From contig NC_087068.1 in NCBI RefSeq assembly GCF_963678635.1, forward strand, positions 51,560,563 through 51,624,562: 64,000 nt of DNA, given 5' to 3'. This DNA comes from Symsagittifera roscoffensis (lineage: Eukaryota > Xenacoelomorpha > Acoela > Convolutidae). This document shows positions 1 through 13,146 of this stretch, piece after piece (position 1 is the first letter of the stretch; each line of letters starts with the position of its first letter). The position numbers and the translations under genes are program-made. Under the pieces are notes generated by a model that saw only the letters and a program-made list of their open reading frames with translations, was not told the DNA's origin and did not search any database.

Positions 1-970
1 TTTGTCTGTCATTCTCTGCCATATTTCTCAACGCTGAACCAAGAAGATCTTCAGATTTTTTTGTCGTTTTTCGCGCAATAAAGGGTACCCGCAATCAGTA
101 AAAAAAGAAAATAGTCGATTATATTATAATTATAATCATACTCTTAGAAAAATTATAACTAAACGCCAATTTTAGACTTTTAAACGATATATAATCCATC
201 CATTATAAAGATAATTTTTTTGGTGATATTTAGTCAAGTATAATCAATTCTAACAGATTGAAATTTTTCCGAAAATCTATTTTAATCTCTTATAACTTGA
301 TATAAAAGATCATAATCCCTTATTCTATCAAATTACTGAATTATTGGGAAAAATGGGATATCTGAGAAATGGATTGAGAAATGTTTATTTAACTCTTTGA
401 TACTTCGAGGATGGGCTATTTCAGATCTAATGTCAGATCTAAAAATTTGTTTTTCTTGGTTATTTCAGATCTGAAAAAATCTATATCAGATCTAATTTCA
501 GATCAGAAATTTTGTTTTTCTTGGTTGTTCCAGATCTGAAAGATCAATCATTCTGATTCAATTTTTGCTATTCTTGATAATTTTGAATCTGACAGATCTG
601 CTAGCTACTAGCGGGTACTCAGCAAGGTCTCCAATAGAAGATTGCCAAAATATGTTTGCCCAAATATGAAGTAAGTATTGTAAAAGCATAAATAGAACAT
701 AAAAATTGAAAAATTGATATCCTTTTAACCGTTTATGAAAACATTGTATCACAGTTGAACAAGAAATTTAGTTAGAAAAAAACAGCTTTTAAGATTATTC
801 CGAAGTTTTTTAACCGCTAGTTAATCTAAATCTAATGGTGTATTGGAAAAACATTAAAAAACTCATTTGTGTGCTCGAAATGCATAAATTGTTATTTAAC
901 AAAAGTTTCTCAGATCTAATTTAAGATCTTAAGTTTTGTTTTTCAAGGTTATTTCAGATCTGAAGTTCTG
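1..970. repeat. Direct repeat copy A (AGATCT-rich)
   Basis: Matches 1866-2837 with only scattered substitutions and small indels, offset about 1865. It contains many AGATCT palindromes (for example 423-545 and 910-965) and an ATTATAATTATAATC palindromic tract near 120. The copy may begin left of the window. The small minus-strand open frame at 558-752 has no recognisable content and is not called. Confidence 0.85.
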
Positions 971-1047
971 ACGAGTCAAAAATTGAAGAAAAAAAACGTT
1001 TTCAAAAATCTTACGGTGAAAAATTTATCCAAACAAGTACTTTGAAC

Positions 1048-1486
1048 CAGGGGAGGATCTAGGATTTTCTTGAGGGGGGGGATGGATTTTCAAAAAAGTT
1101 TCGAAAATATTGACGATCTTTTTTTTAGGTCGACCAAACAAATAGATTTTTCGAGCTCTCCTAAAGCACTAAAAAGACGCTGTTTTGGCGAAAATTTCTG
1201 CGCCGCAGGCAAATTTTTGAAAAAACAGGTCAAAAAAGCCGTTTTTGGGCACTTTTTGGAAAACATTGACAAAAAATTGCGTTTTTTTTGGGGCGCCCTC
1301 CCCCTCAAAGTTAGTATATATATATTGACGTTGAAGGCGCCTTTAGAAAAATTTGAGGGTCAGTCGGTCAAAAATAGTTTTCTTAAAAAGTACCAAAGGG
1401 GGGACCCTTTGGGTCGGCAAGGGGTCGAATCACCGAAGGGGCAAAGGGATCGTCCGTCCCACCCGCCCCTCCTAAATCCGCCCCTG
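1048..1486. mobile_element. hAT-type MITE with 8-bp target duplication
   Basis: Terminal inverted repeats CAGGGGAGGATCTAGGA (left) and TAAATCCGCCCCTG (right), typical of hAT elements. It is flanked by CTTTGAAC (1040-1047) and CTTTGAAT (1487-1494), an 8-bp target duplication with one mismatch. About 440 bp, non-autonomous. The internal sequence (Lys/Phe-rich frames, CGCCGCAGG motif) matches the copy at 60547-60995. Open frames across it are by-products of its composition. Confidence 0.85.
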
Positions 1487-1865
1487 CTTTGAATTAACGG
1501 GCTCACACTAAATTCTTTGGGAAGCTTATGAGCTTGATTTACTCTTTCTTGCTCGAAAAACTACAAAAAGTTGGAAGATTTACTTGTTCTAGCAACAAGA
1601 AACGGTCGTATCTGTTTTGACGATATAAACGTACATCAAAATGTCTTGAAGCAATATATTGTTGAAGCGCGCTTATTTAAAAGGAATATTTTATTCGTAA
1701 CCATTTTTCAAAAATATTACGTGGCTAGAAGGTAATTTCCACAGTAGGCTGCACAAGGGGATTTAGTTGGGACCTTTTTTGTTTTATGATTTTGATAGTC
1801 AGCGCAAAATTACTTATAACTATTAAGCTGTTTTGACGCTGGACAAATTCACTATTTTAAGTTCT
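1487..1865. other. Unassigned spacer between the two direct repeat copies
   Basis: About 380 bp of AT-rich sequence between the MITE and repeat copy B. I see no coding frame, RNA or repeat in it. Confidence 0.5.
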
Positions 1866-2837
1866 TTTGTCTGTCATTCTCCGCGACATTTCTCAACGCT
1901 GAACCAAGAAGATCTTCAGATTTTTTTGTCGTTTTTCGCGCAATAAAGGGTACCCGCAATCAGTAAAAAGAGAAAATAGTCGATTATATTATAATTATAA
2001 TCATACTCTTAGAAAATATATAACTAAGCGCCAATTTTAGACTTTTAAACGATATATAATCCATCCATTATAATGATAATATTTTTGGTGATATTTTAGT
2101 CAAGTATAATCAATTCTAACAGACTGAAATTTTTCCGAAAATCTATTTTAATCTCTTATAATTTGATAAAAAGATCATAATCCCTTATTCTATCAAATTA
2201 CTGAATTAATGGGAAAAATGGGATATCTGAGAAATGGATTGAGAAATGTTTATTTAAATCTTTGATACTTCGAGGATGGGCTATTTCAGATCTAATGTCA
2301 GATCTGAAAGTTTGTTTTTCTTGGTTATTTCAGATCTGAGAAATTCTATATCAGATCTAATTTCAGATCTGAAATTTTGTTTTTCTTGGTTGTTCCAGAT
2401 CTGAAAGATCAATCATTCTGATTCAATTTTTGCTATTCTTGATAATTTTGAATCTGACAGATCTGCTAGCTACTAGCTGGTACTCAGCAATGTCTCCAAT
2501 AGAAGATTGCCAAAATATGCTTCCCCAAATATGAAGTAAGTATTGTAAAAGCATAAATAGAGCTTAAAAATTGAAAAATTGATATCCTTTTAACCGTTTA
2601 TGAAAACATTTTATCACAGTTGAACAAGAAATTTAGTTAGAAAAAAACAGCTTACGAGATTATACCAAAGTTTTTTTTACCGCTAGTTAATCTAAACATA
2701 ATGGTGTATTGGAAAAACATAAAAAAACTCATTTGTGTGCTCGAAATGCATAAACTATTGTTTAACAAAAAGTTTCTCAGATTTAACTTGAGATCGTAAG
2801 TTTTGTTTTTCAGGGTTATTTCAGATCTGAAGTTCTG
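1866..2837. repeat. Direct repeat copy B (AGATCT-rich)
   Basis: Second copy of the repeat at 1-970, same orientation. Most of it lies inside the terminal-inverted-repeat element at 1948-3196, which suggests that copy A is a second, truncated copy of that element with its left flank. Confidence 0.85.
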
Positions 2838-3196
2838 AAGATCTGTAAGAAATAATGATTTTCAGATCTTGCGCAGAAAAATCCTTTAACAGAAATTACC
2901 CTGAAACAAAAAAAAATAAAATGAAATTAAACGATGATGTTTGTTGAGTAACCAACCGAAAAGCACACAAAAGATGACAAAAAGAAAACGAAAAGAAGCG
3001 ATGGCGTTTCTTGAAGAATAATGAGTTATTATCCATCACAATGGATTATAAATCAATAATGACTTTTTTATTGTCTCGAAAAATAGTAATATCATAATCT
3101 TTTTTTAATCGATTACAAATCATGTTTTTTGAAATTTATGGAGACTGACCATAAAAATCCATTATAATCTATACTTCTCTTTTACTGAGTGCAGCT
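1948..3196. mobile_element. CCCGCA-type MITE-like element with imperfect terminal inverted repeats
   Basis: Left end CGCAATCAGTAAAAAGAG then ATAG...ATTATA. The right end, read on the other strand, is GCACTCAGTAAAAGAGAAG then ATAGATTATA. The subterminal parts are rich in ATTATAATCGATT-like palindromes. No coding frame is seen. It resembles the CCCGCA-ended elements at 40776, 41217 and 61749 in its end and subterminal structure. Confidence 0.55.
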
Positions 3197-3690
3197 AAAT
3201 CAAGTTTATCAGCTTCCCAGAGAACCAATTTCAGGCCCGCGACTGTAGGAAAAATAGTACAATATAGTACAATAGTAAGTTAATGGCCACAAACGATAAA
3301 TAGCTGGACATTGAAGGCGACTTTGCGCAAACAAAGAAAAATATTGACAAGACTGCTCTACTGATGAGTTTTCTGACTGCCCTTTGATTTCACTGGGATA
3401 CTTTTTGTTAAATTAAATCTTGGTAAAACGATGAATTTTAGGCTAATAATATCAAAAACTAAGTGCTGCAATTTGAGGTGTATATGAAGTTAAAAAAATC
3501 AATTAGCTGCCTCAATTCAATTTGGAAAGATTTTTGTAGTTGGAAAGATTTCGGGATAACAAAACAAGCTGTTTTAGACATACTCATGGCAGGTTACTAT
3601 AGTGGTAGATGTGCACACTGGGCTGGCCCTATGCATATCAAGAAATCAATACCCCGAGGGACCCGAGTTTTGCAAAAGTGGTCTAAATAA
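3197..3690. other. Unassigned sequence
   Basis: A 75-residue open frame exists on the plus strand (3463-3690), but it shows no recognisable domain and its start is arbitrary. I do not call it a gene. Nothing else is seen. Confidence 0.4.
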
Positions 3691-4035
3691 AAAAAATTCC
3701 ACGAGCCTATAAATTCATCACTTTGTTCAAAAATCGGGTCGAAAACAATAGAAAAGAAGTTGCTACCCGGGTCGAGGTTTTATGTTCAGATTTAATAAGT
3801 CTGAATCGACGAAAAGTCTGAAAAAAAGTCTGCGAAGTCTGACAATAAATCTGCGAAGTCTGAAAATATGTCTGCGAAGTCTGAACACCGGGTGGAGGTT
3901 CGCGATTTATGTTTCGATCGAGGCGGGTCGAACACATGTCAGAGTTCGACCGAAAATCCATAGTCGAGAAGGCCCTATAATCGAACTCATAGTCGAAAGA
4001 AACATAAACTCGAGTCGGTCGAAACTATAGTTGAT
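3690..4035. repeat. GTCTGCGAAGTCTGA minisatellite with GTCGA motifs
   Basis: Between about 3795 and 3890 the motif (G)TCTGCGAAGTCTGA repeats every 20-24 bases about four times. It is flanked by several copies of GGTCGA and TTCGACC that can pair with each other. This explains the serine- and threonine-rich open frames on both strands. Confidence 0.7.
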
Positions 4036-4192
4036 TTTCAAGTGTTAAGCTAGCAGTTTTCAACACTAGGGAAGCGCTCCAAACGTCAATCTTGAGAGTG
4101 TTTCTGAACAGAGCCACTAAGCGGCAGAAAACTGAACAGAACAATGATAGTGTTTGATTAACCTATTGAGTGCGATCGCAAAAAATACAAAC

Positions 4193-4474
4193 CTTAAATT
4201 AGCTATGTTTTCGATATCATTAATTGATTTTCGAACATCTTTGTTTTGACTGACCACCGCTGTACCATTAGCCATGGAGTCACGGATAAACTCAGGGCAA
4301 TTTGGAATTAGTGGTCTGGTTTTGCTGCAGTTTGCAGAGGTAATGTGGATCAGTTTTTGATTTTGAGGGTGTTTCAGATTCAAAACGGCGCCGATCTCCT
4401 TGCACCGAGTAGCAATCATGTCGAAGGGGTTCCGGACAACCATCACTCCCACCAGTTTCCACTTGTCCTGCAAC
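4193..4474 (-). CDS. Sulfotransferase-like gene, exon 3 (3'-PAPS motif)
   Basis: Third coding exon, 282 bp. It starts after acceptor TTCCAACAG and completes the AG-G arginine codon split by intron 2, then reads LQDKWKLVGVMVVRNPFD and IATR. VVRNPxDxxAT is the 3'-phosphate-binding signature of PAPS-dependent sulfotransferases. The exon probably ends at AATTTAAG before GTTTGT (4192). If not spliced, the frame stops at 4117, about 25 residues later, with no family resemblance. Family members usually have about 100 more residues (a late Asp/Phe segment and a Cys near the end). I find none of these in 1-4100, so the C-terminal exon probably lies left of the window or has been lost. Confidence 0.72.
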
Positions 4475-4859
4475 CTGTTGGAAAAATAAAGTGAAATTTG
4501 TCTGGCTCATAAATCAAGGAGAGCTTATTTCAATGCTTATAAATTCTCGTTCATAAGGGCGGCCAAATAGAGTATTCTAACATGCTTGGCAACTATATAT
4601 CATTTTAGGTTTGTTTCTTTTTCCTCTAAGGGGTAGGGAGATATAATTATGTACAAAATGGCACAAAGACGAGATATAGAGAGAACAAATGGTTCCCAAA
4701 ACTTTGAGGTTTTTAAAAATTGTGCATTTAGATAATAGGGGGTCAAATTTGTAAGAAATCTTTCCTCACAAGTCTAGTAAAAAATCCTCGACTATCCAGA
4801 AATTGATCAAAGTTGCCGAGGGCGGCATCAGCAAACCATTTACCCCAATCAAACTCCAC

Positions 4860-5260
4860 TGTATTGGAATCAGTTTAAAAAAAGTATTTTTAGATACTTT
4901 GATATCTATCACTGTAAAATAAAAACAACTAACCAATCATGATCCATGACTAAAGCTTACGACAAATTGTAAGGCTGAAAATATTCTGAGTTTCAGTCAG
5001 AGAATCAATATAGTAGATTGAAATCATTCGCTTTCTTCTCCCTCTACCTCCGCAATAAACCAGTATAACTGTAGATCTATTGAGACTAAGATATCAAAGA
5101 TATGAGGGTAAGATTAGGATTGGTATTAGATAAGGAGTTGTAAGAACCTATCTGGCAAACAGACGGCGTACCTTATCCGAAACTACTTTATGAGATGGCC
5201 ATCCCAAACCTTAACTCATCTGGTGCGACCAACGAGTCTCGGGCAGAACTAATGCTAACA
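4860..5260 (+). repeat. Left LTR-like repeat
   Basis: Starts TGTATTGGAATCAG and ends GCTAACA, so it has TG...CA ends. It aligns through its whole length with 37425-37848 in the same orientation. Shared blocks include GATCCATGA, TCAGTCAGAGAAT, GAAATCATT..GCTTTCTTCTC and CCGAAACTACT.TATGAGA. The copies are well diverged, so the insertion is old. I found no convincing target duplication next to the pair. Confidence 0.7.
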
Positions 5261-5414
5261 TAGTTTTAGAAAAATGAAACAAAACAAAACAAATTGACCA
5301 TAAATTAGCTTATTTCTTCGTCTCAATGAGTCTAATCAAACCTGCATCGCAATACGAAAAAAGCAGACGACGACAACAAAACTAGAAACTATTTGTGCAG
5401 TAAATCAGCTCAAC

Positions 5415-8400
5415 AACATATAAACTGCAATTGATAGAGCCGCAAAAACTGAATGTTTTAAGAACTATATGATAAACTTAAATGATGTAAATACCAAAAA
5501 AAACTTTATCTACCTTAAATTTTGAATCTGCAGTAACTTTTCAAATTTATTTTTTTTTCAATTTTTTAAACTCAAAAAAAGTACAAAAAAAACGAAAACA
5601 AAAAAGAATTAAAAAATTTAATGTTACTTTAGTGACGGCTCCTTGTTCATCTCGAGGATCATCGACTTCATAAACTTTATATTTTTTTAAAATTTTTACC
5701 TGAAACAATGAACACTTTGAATCTTAAATTAATTAAATTCAAGATCATCAAGACTTTTCTTGGATCGGTAACATTGTATATTTTTACTTATTTATATAAC
5801 TTATGAAATCATTAAGGTTTCTCCTTGATCTTAAGCCTTAAATCCCGAAATTAATTTGTTTCAACCAGACCATTAAGGCATCTCCATAGATCTTTAATCT
5901 CTAAACCTTTATACATATTTCTTTCTTGGAAACTTAGATCGTCAATGCTTTCCTTGGTTCTCTGAAATTTCAGTTTTTTAAATTCAATCGATCTTTTGTT
6001 TTTAATTTTTAGCTACACAAAAAGTCAATTCACTTTCCAACCCCTCCGGATGGCCTAGGGCTAACTGACTTTTATCTTTTTACTTTATAGGACTCATCGT
6101 TTGTATTAAGGTAAACAGTGAAGAGCTTCGGTTTTTCATCCTTCACTTGAACCCTTTTGATTGATACACTATTCTCCAACCCTATATCTTATATCGATTG
6201 CCATTTAAGTAAGGTTAAGCATACTGAAATGTAAAAAAGGCCACAAGGGTTTGAGAGCAGTAAAACATCATTCTTTTGACTCGATGTAATCTCTCGCCAA
6301 CCAGTCTTGTCACAACAAAAAGAATCGAGGAATTAAGATAACTTCCATAAAATGAGTAAGAAATTAGCAATTTTGGAACTAGAACAGTTAACAGATGGAT
6401 GGATGCTGCATCAACCAGTCATCGTAACATTTATGTCAACATCGAGTTTAGCAAATAATGAAACAAAAATACCATTACAATCTTATTACAACACTTATTT
6501 CTTCAACAAACAAAGGATATATTGAATTAAACAACAATGAGAAAAAAGTATTCTTGTCAATAATTAAAGCATATTTTAAAAATTGCTTTTCAAAACGATA
6601 ATTCAAAACGGTAAGTGTTCATGCCGAGAAGAATTCCCAGAACTTAGAATAAAAAGACGAATAAATGATCCTTATCTACCTAGTCTATGCATCATAACGT
6701 CACAAAACTGAGTATTCACATTTGAAACTTAAAAACATATAAACCGCAATTAATAGAGCCGCAAAAACTGAAACTTTTATGAACTATATGATAAAATTAA
6801 ATGATGTAATTACCAACAAAAACTTTATCTACCTTATATTTTGAATCTGCAGTAACTTTTCAAATTTATTTTATCTCAGTTTTATAAAGTTTAAAAAGTG
6901 CAAAAAAAAACAAAAACAAAAAAGAATTAAAAAAATTTGATGTTACTTTGGTGACGGCTCCTTGTTCATCTCGAGGATCATCGACTTTATAAACTTTATA
7001 TCTTTTATAATTTTACCTGAAACAATGAACACTTTAATTATTAAATTACTTAAATTCAAGATCATCGAGACTTTTCTTGGATCGGTAAGATTGTAGAATT
7101 TTATTTGTTTTTTTAACGTATCAAATCATTATGGTTTCTCCTTGATCTTAAGCCTTAAATCCTGAAATTAATTTGTTTCAACCAGACCAATAGGGCGTCT
7201 CCATAGATCTTTAATCTCTAAACCTGTATACATACTTCTTTCTTGGAAACTTAGATCGTCAATGCTTTCCTTGGTTCTCTGAAATTTCCTTTTTTTAAAT
7301 TCAATCCATCTTTTGTTTTCCATTTTTAGCTACACAAAAATTCAATTCACTTTCCAACCCCTCCGGATGGCCTAGGGCTAACTGACTTTTATCCTTTTCA
7401 ATTATATGACTCATCATTTGTATTAAGGTAAACAGTGAAGAGCTTCGGTTTTTCATCCTTCACTTGAACCTTTTTGATTGATACACTATTCTCCAACCCT
7501 ATATCTTATATCGATTGCCATTTAAGTAAGGTTAAGCATACTGAAATTTAAAAAAGGCCACAAGGGTTTGAGAGCAGTAAAACATCATTCTTTTGACTCG
7601 ATGTAATCTCTCGCCAACCAGTCTTGTCACAACAAAAAGAATCGAGGAATTAAGATAACTTCCATAAAATGAGTAAGAAATTAGCAATTTTGGAACTAGA
7701 ACAGTTAACAGCTGGATGCTGCGTCAACCAGTCATCGTAACATTTATGTAAACATCGAGTTTAGCAAATAATGAAACAAAAATACCATTACAATCTTATT
7801 ACAACACTTATTTCTTCAACAAACAAAGGATATATTGAATTAAACAACAATTAGAAAAGAGTATTCTTGTCAATAATTAAAGCATATTTTAAAATTGCTT
7901 TTCAAAACGATAATTCAAAACGGTAAGTGTTCTTGCCGAGAAGAATTCCCAGAACTTAGAATAAAAAGACGAATAAATGATCCTTATCTACCTAGTCTAT
8001 GCATCATAACGTCACAAAACTGAGTATTCACAATTGAAACTTAAAAACATATAAACCGGAATTAATAAAGCCGCAAAAACTGAAAGTTTTATGAACTATA
8101 TGATAAACTTAAATGATGTAATTACCAACATAAACTTCATCTACCTTATATTTTGAATCTGCAGTAACTTTTCGAAATTATTATATCTCAATTTTATAAA
8201 GTTTAAAAAGTGCAAAAAAAAACAAAAACAAAAAAGAATTAAAAAATTCAATGTTACTTTGGTGACGGCTCCTTGTTCATATCGAGGATTATGGACTTTA
8301 TAAACTTTATATCTTTTATAATTTTACCTGAAACAATGAACACTTTAATTATTAAATTACTTAAATTCAAGATCATCGAGACTTTTCTTGGATCGGTAAG

Positions 8401-9370
8401 ATTGTAGAATTTTATTATTTTTTTCAACCTATCAAATCATTAAGGTTTCTCCTTGATCTTAAGTCTTAAATCTGAAAATAATTTGTTTCAACCAGACCAT
8501 TAAGGCGTCTCCATAGATCTTTAATCTCTAAACCTGTATACATACTTCTTTCTTGGAAACTTAGATCGTCAATGCTTTCCTTGGTTCCCTGAAATTTCAT
8601 TTTTTTAAATTCAATCTATCTTTTGTTTTCCATTTTTAGCTACACAAAAAGTCAATTCACTTTCCAAATCCTCCGGATGGCCTAGGGCTAACTGACTTTT
8701 GTCCTTTTCAATTATATGACTCATCATTGGTATTAAGGTAAACAGTGAAGAGCTTCGGTTTTTCATCCTTCACTTGAGCCTTTTTGATTGATAAACTATT
8801 CTCCAACCACATATCTTATATCGATTTCTAATTAAGAAAGGTTAAGCATACCTTAAATGTAAAAAAAACGCCACAAATGTTTGAGGGCAGTAAAACATCA
8901 TTCTTTTGACTCGATATACTCTCTCGCCAACCAGTCTTGCCACGACAAAAAGACCAGAGGAATTAAGATAACTTCCATAAAACGAGTAAGAAATTAGCAA
9001 TTCAGGAACTAGAACAGTAAACAGGTGGATGCTGCATCAACGAGTCATCGTAACACTTATGTCAACATCGAGTTTAGCAAATAATGAAACAAAAATAGTA
9101 CTCATTTATCTCATTATCGTTACAAAATTAATATAACACTTATTTCTTCAACGAACAAAAGGATATATTAAATTAAAAAACAGTGAGAAAAGAGTATTCT
9201 TGTCCTTAATTAAAGCATATTCTAAATATTGCTTTTCAAAAAGGTAATTCGAAACGGTAACAGTCCACGCCGAGAAGAATTCTAAAAACTTGGAATAAAA
9301 AGACGAATAAATGAACCTTATCTACCCAGTCTTTGCAACATAACCTCACAAAACTGCTGATTTACAATTG
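5415..9370. repeat. Tandem triplication of a 1.31-kb unit
   Basis: Units start at about 5415, 6734 and 8046. Each begins AACATATAAACYG.AATT and contains CTTGTTCAT.TCGAGGAT.AT at 5642, 6961 and 8271, giving spacings of 1319 and 1310. Unit 3 is the most diverged. No unit has a usable open frame. They lie directly after the left LTR-like repeat, where the leader of a retroelement would be. They may be duplicated untranslated leader, though that is inference. Confidence 0.88.
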
Positions 9371-10161
9371 AAACTCAATCACTAGATCAAAGTAATCGAA
9401 ATTCATTAAAAACAAACAATGAAGACATAGAATTAAACTTCTTAAAAATTTTCATAGAATATAATCATATTATATAATATCAAACTTCACGAGGTGTAAA
9501 CTCAAAATTGATGCATTTATTTTTAATAATGTCATCATTTTAGAACAGACAGAACGTTTTCCCTATCACTACCACAGACAACACGACACACATCAGTAAG
9601 AACTTAAATCAACCAATTATCAAGATTCTCAGATGCAATTCGCGAAACACAGCAGCAATACGGAAGCATCATCAATAATAATATAAATCTTCATGTTTTT
9701 TTATGGTCATTGTCAAATAAAACAACAGTTCTAGCTCTGCAATTTAAACAATCTCAGACGAAAGAGATTTTTCGAAATTTATTTCATTAAAAACAACTAA
9801 AACATCATTAAAAACAATACAATTTTTCTAGATAGAACATGGAACACTAGTTTAAACTCAGCATTCATGCATACACAGGAAAAATTAGAAGAAACAACAA
9901 CGCTAAAACAACAGGAGTTTCAAACACCATCTTACTTTGAAAACGAATAAATCGTTTCCAAAAAGCCAGTAACAACACAATAAAGTATCTCACCAATACA
10001 TGCTGTACTTTCATAACCATATACTAAAAACACTCCGTTCCAACAATCAAAATTACAATTGACAGCTAAGCCAATCGATGAATAAGCTAAGCCATTGATG
10101 GATTACGGACCCATTACTAAAAAAAATATTTCAAGAGGAAAAAACCAAAAAGAAAACTATT
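9371..10161 (+). other. A-rich spacer before the first coding remnant of the retroelement
   Basis: By eye the plus strand is strongly A-rich and G-poor, like the rest of the retroelement interior. I see no open frame or repeat worth calling. Confidence 0.4.
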
Positions 10162-10449
10162 TTGCAAGTCAAACATATGATTTTTTTTACATATAACAAT
10201 ATTAGTAACCCAATAATGAGTCCAGTTCAAACAAGACGATCAAAATCTCTCAATCAATTTTATTACAACCAACAACCCAAAAGTACAAACTCACAGTCGG
10301 TCAGTTTTCAAGATATAAAGAACACCGAAATAGATCTTTCTGAAAATGGTCAATGTTTCCAACAAAATCATCATTTTCATTTAATTGATGGAAAAATCAA
10401 TATGAATAATCAAAATTGCTTCTCAGAAGATGACGACATCTTTCACTAA
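10162..10449 (+). pseudogene. Possible gag-region fragment of the retroelement
   Basis: A 95-codon frame, rich in Asn and Gln, which enters at a non-ATG codon (first ATG within a few codons). It contains a basic SPVQTRRSKSLNQFYYNQQP segment and an acidic end SEDDDIFH. It lies upstream of the nucleocapsid-like and integrase remnants and on the same strand, which is the reason for suggesting gag. No zinc knuckle is visible. It could equally be an open frame produced by A-rich composition. Confidence 0.25.
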
Positions 10450-11430
10450 AATCAACAGTAACCATATAAAACTGATCAAAGGAATGACCAATGAACCAGA
10501 AGATATTTTTTAACCAGATAATTTTGCATAAAGTTTATCAAAAATCAACCGAAGCATGAAATAAAAAATGACAAGATTCCAATAAAACAAAAATTCCACC
10601 ATCAAGCCATAGCATACTTTAAAATCAAAATAAAATCAAAATTACCAACCTGAAATAATGAAAAATGAAATACCACTACCATATTACCTTCAACAACATG
10701 AAATTAGCAGAAACAAATGTACATACTTTACTCAAATAATTAATAGCAGAATCACTTCAGATGACAATAAATCCATACCTTATAATTGGATCATTATTTT
10801 AACCAAAAAAAAACACTTCATTTTTACATGAACAGACCCTGAAAACTCGGTCGAAGGTTATTTAACTGCTGTTACAGCAAACTTAATTTTGAATATATGC
10901 CCAAAACCTAAAATTACACCTCTTTATCAGAATTAGATTCATAGACGTACAAAATTAATACAACTTACACTTGACGGAGCAGCTCAAAACTGATTTTAAG
11001 TTTCATCAATACAAAAAAAATCCCATTGGAACCGTTTTTTTCTATAAGTTTCCAAAATGATCAATTCAGAAAGAAAATCTGTAGAGAACCAAACGAAACA
11101 ATCAAAGCACTCGCTGCAAGAGAAAAAAACAGTAGTACCAGAAGCATATTTTAAAAACACATATGACTACGAAAAAAAAAAGTCAGAACTATTAATGATG
11201 ACTCTCACACCATAAATACGAAAGCAGCCAAAAATAAAAGAGCATTACAACCCTCTTTATTCTGTCAACCCGATATTGATTTTCAAAAGGTTTTAGACAA
11301 ATTAGAACAATATAAAAGTACAATGATCACATTACAATGAATATAGAAGAACCAGAAAAATTGAAAATAGAAAAAATTCAAATATATTCAAACAACCACC
11401 TCATAGACAAATGATATGAAAACTCAGTAA
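10450..11430 (+). other. Degraded retroelement interior
   Basis: A-rich, G-poor sequence with short interrupted frames. I can recognise no reverse transcriptase or protease motif. Confidence 0.4.
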
Positions 11431-11812
11431 ATGAAGAAACAGAAAAAAAAAATTAAACTTAACATAAATGAGAAAACTCGAACTTCAAAGGAAAATGTTT
11501 ACTTAAAAAATGGTGCAATTTGTGTAGACGATACGGATTTAGAAACGCGTAAAGTAGAAAAAAATAACAAGGTGAATCAAAGCGATCTCCAAAACAAAAA
11601 CCAAACAAATTTTTTAAAATCAAAACATGAAAAAAGATCGAAATTTACCGAATGAAAAGATACAAAGTTTTGATAGTTCAGGAAAAACCATTACAACTTT
11701 ATTAAAATCATAACAGATCACAATCGCTATATAAAACTTACTTTCAAGGAAGTCCCTAAAAAAGAAAAAATTTGTCTTAAACACACAAAACAGATATAGT
11801 CGTTCTTATTAG

Positions 11813-12124
11813 CTTTGGAAGTCTTTAGAAAGCCGTTATATTTATAGATCATCTAAAAAAACTTCTAAGTCACCGCATCGCAACAATTCACGGAATTCAA
11901 ATCGACCATATCAAAATCGTAGAAGCTCTATATCAAAACCTCAACCACGAAAACATCAAACTCAAACTCAACCTGAAACAGCTATTGACTTCTCAGGAAT
12001 CGAAACAAATGAAACCCGAGATCTTCGCTTAAGCCATATATTCTGTAATAAATCAGAAATTTCAAACGACAGTGACACCGAAACTATACTAATGGTTGAA
12101 ATGTTAAAAACTGAACATGAATAA
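11813..12124 (+). pseudogene. Basic nucleocapsid-like gag remnant (copy 1)
   Basis: A stop-bounded frame of about 103 residues, without its own ATG. The N-terminal half is very rich in Arg, Ser, Asn and Lys (RNNSRNSNRPYQNRRSS), as in RNA-binding gag C-termini that lack zinc knuckles. The second half turns acidic (SNDSDTETILMVEML). An in-frame TAG lies just before it (11810-11812). A second copy is at 13430-13741. Assignment to gag rests on composition and position upstream of integrase. Confidence 0.4.
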
Positions 12125-12951
12125 GAAGTACCAGTCAAATATCGCAAACCTTTACTACTGCAACCTTACCACAAAAAGAAAACGTTGCACATTACCGTTT
12201 CTTTTAGAATTTCTAAAAATTCTGAGAAATTTACAACCCCCAGAATTCGATATATTTTCTTTTATTTGACTACTCAGGAACAGAATCATACATCATCAAC
12301 ATTCAACTACGACAATTCAACGTAAAACAAGTAAGCTAGCAACAGCACAAGGTAGAAACTTACAAGCTGCCTCAGATGATAAACAAATTAATGCTTTAGA
12401 ATAATATCCATTTTATTTAGAAAGTCAAAACAATCAATATGAAGTGGATCTATCAAGTAAAAACACATTTAACTTCATTCATTTTCTTAATGGATCAAAG
12501 TAACCCAAAAATGAAATTCGATGAAAATGAAAAGTTCACGTAGAAACAAGACGTTTCCACTGATAGAAAAAAAAATAATTGATCCATTAATTCTTGCAGG
12601 ACCATTAAATACAATAAAAAACACAATAACAAAACTTTTTAATTTAAACGATCCCATTGACAATATTCTTTAACACACGCTGGGATACAAAAAAAATTCT
12701 ACAATGTACGGTTTCATTAACAACTAAATTATCTCAAAAACAGCAAAATTGCGACCCCGTTATCCACCAAATGTGTTCTTGGCACAAAAAAAGCTGCTTA
12801 AGTATTTATCACTATTCTACTCAATAAAACTCCACTACGATAAATTCGAAAAACGTTAACACATCTATAAATGAATTTATAGACAATTTAGAATAATTTG
12901 ATACTTATAAAAAATTTTTAAACTTTATTTGTTTTCCTGCTTACCTTTAAT

Positions 12952-13146
12952 TTGAATATTAACAGTTTTTCAAAATATACAATCATCAAACACAGAAGTA
13001 CACATGGGTTAGAAAAATTTTTTGATAAAATTTCAAAAAATTTTAGTTCCCAATGCACCAATTTGGATCAAAGTACGATGTCACAACTGTTTCACAAGTC
13101 ACTTAAGCAAAACACTTCCTTATCAGAGACAATTAGCAGAAAAACA
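12952..13146 (+). pseudogene. Truncated integrase N-terminus (copy 1)
   Basis: Holds the HRSTHGL part (H-x3-H) and the following helix of the Ty3/Gypsy integrase zinc-binding region in one frame. It is cut by the duplication junction at 13146. The frame breaks seen in copy 2 are also present here, so they predate the duplication. Confidence 0.55.

Larger units (their letters stand above)
11530..13146 (+). repeat. Tandem duplication, unit 1 (1617 bp)
   Basis: Begins GATACGGATTTAGAAACGCG and ends in the integrase zinc-finger region. The same sequence restarts at 13147, within a few percent identical. The junction is at CAGATACGG, where the integrase-start sequence is cut and joined back to the gag part. 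This is an internal duplication of one retroelement, not two insertions. Confidence 0.9.

Noticed and set aside
1070-1492. 140-codon open frame
   Set aside because: It lies inside the hAT MITE and starts and ends in its terminal repeats; the related MITE at 60547 gives different frames.
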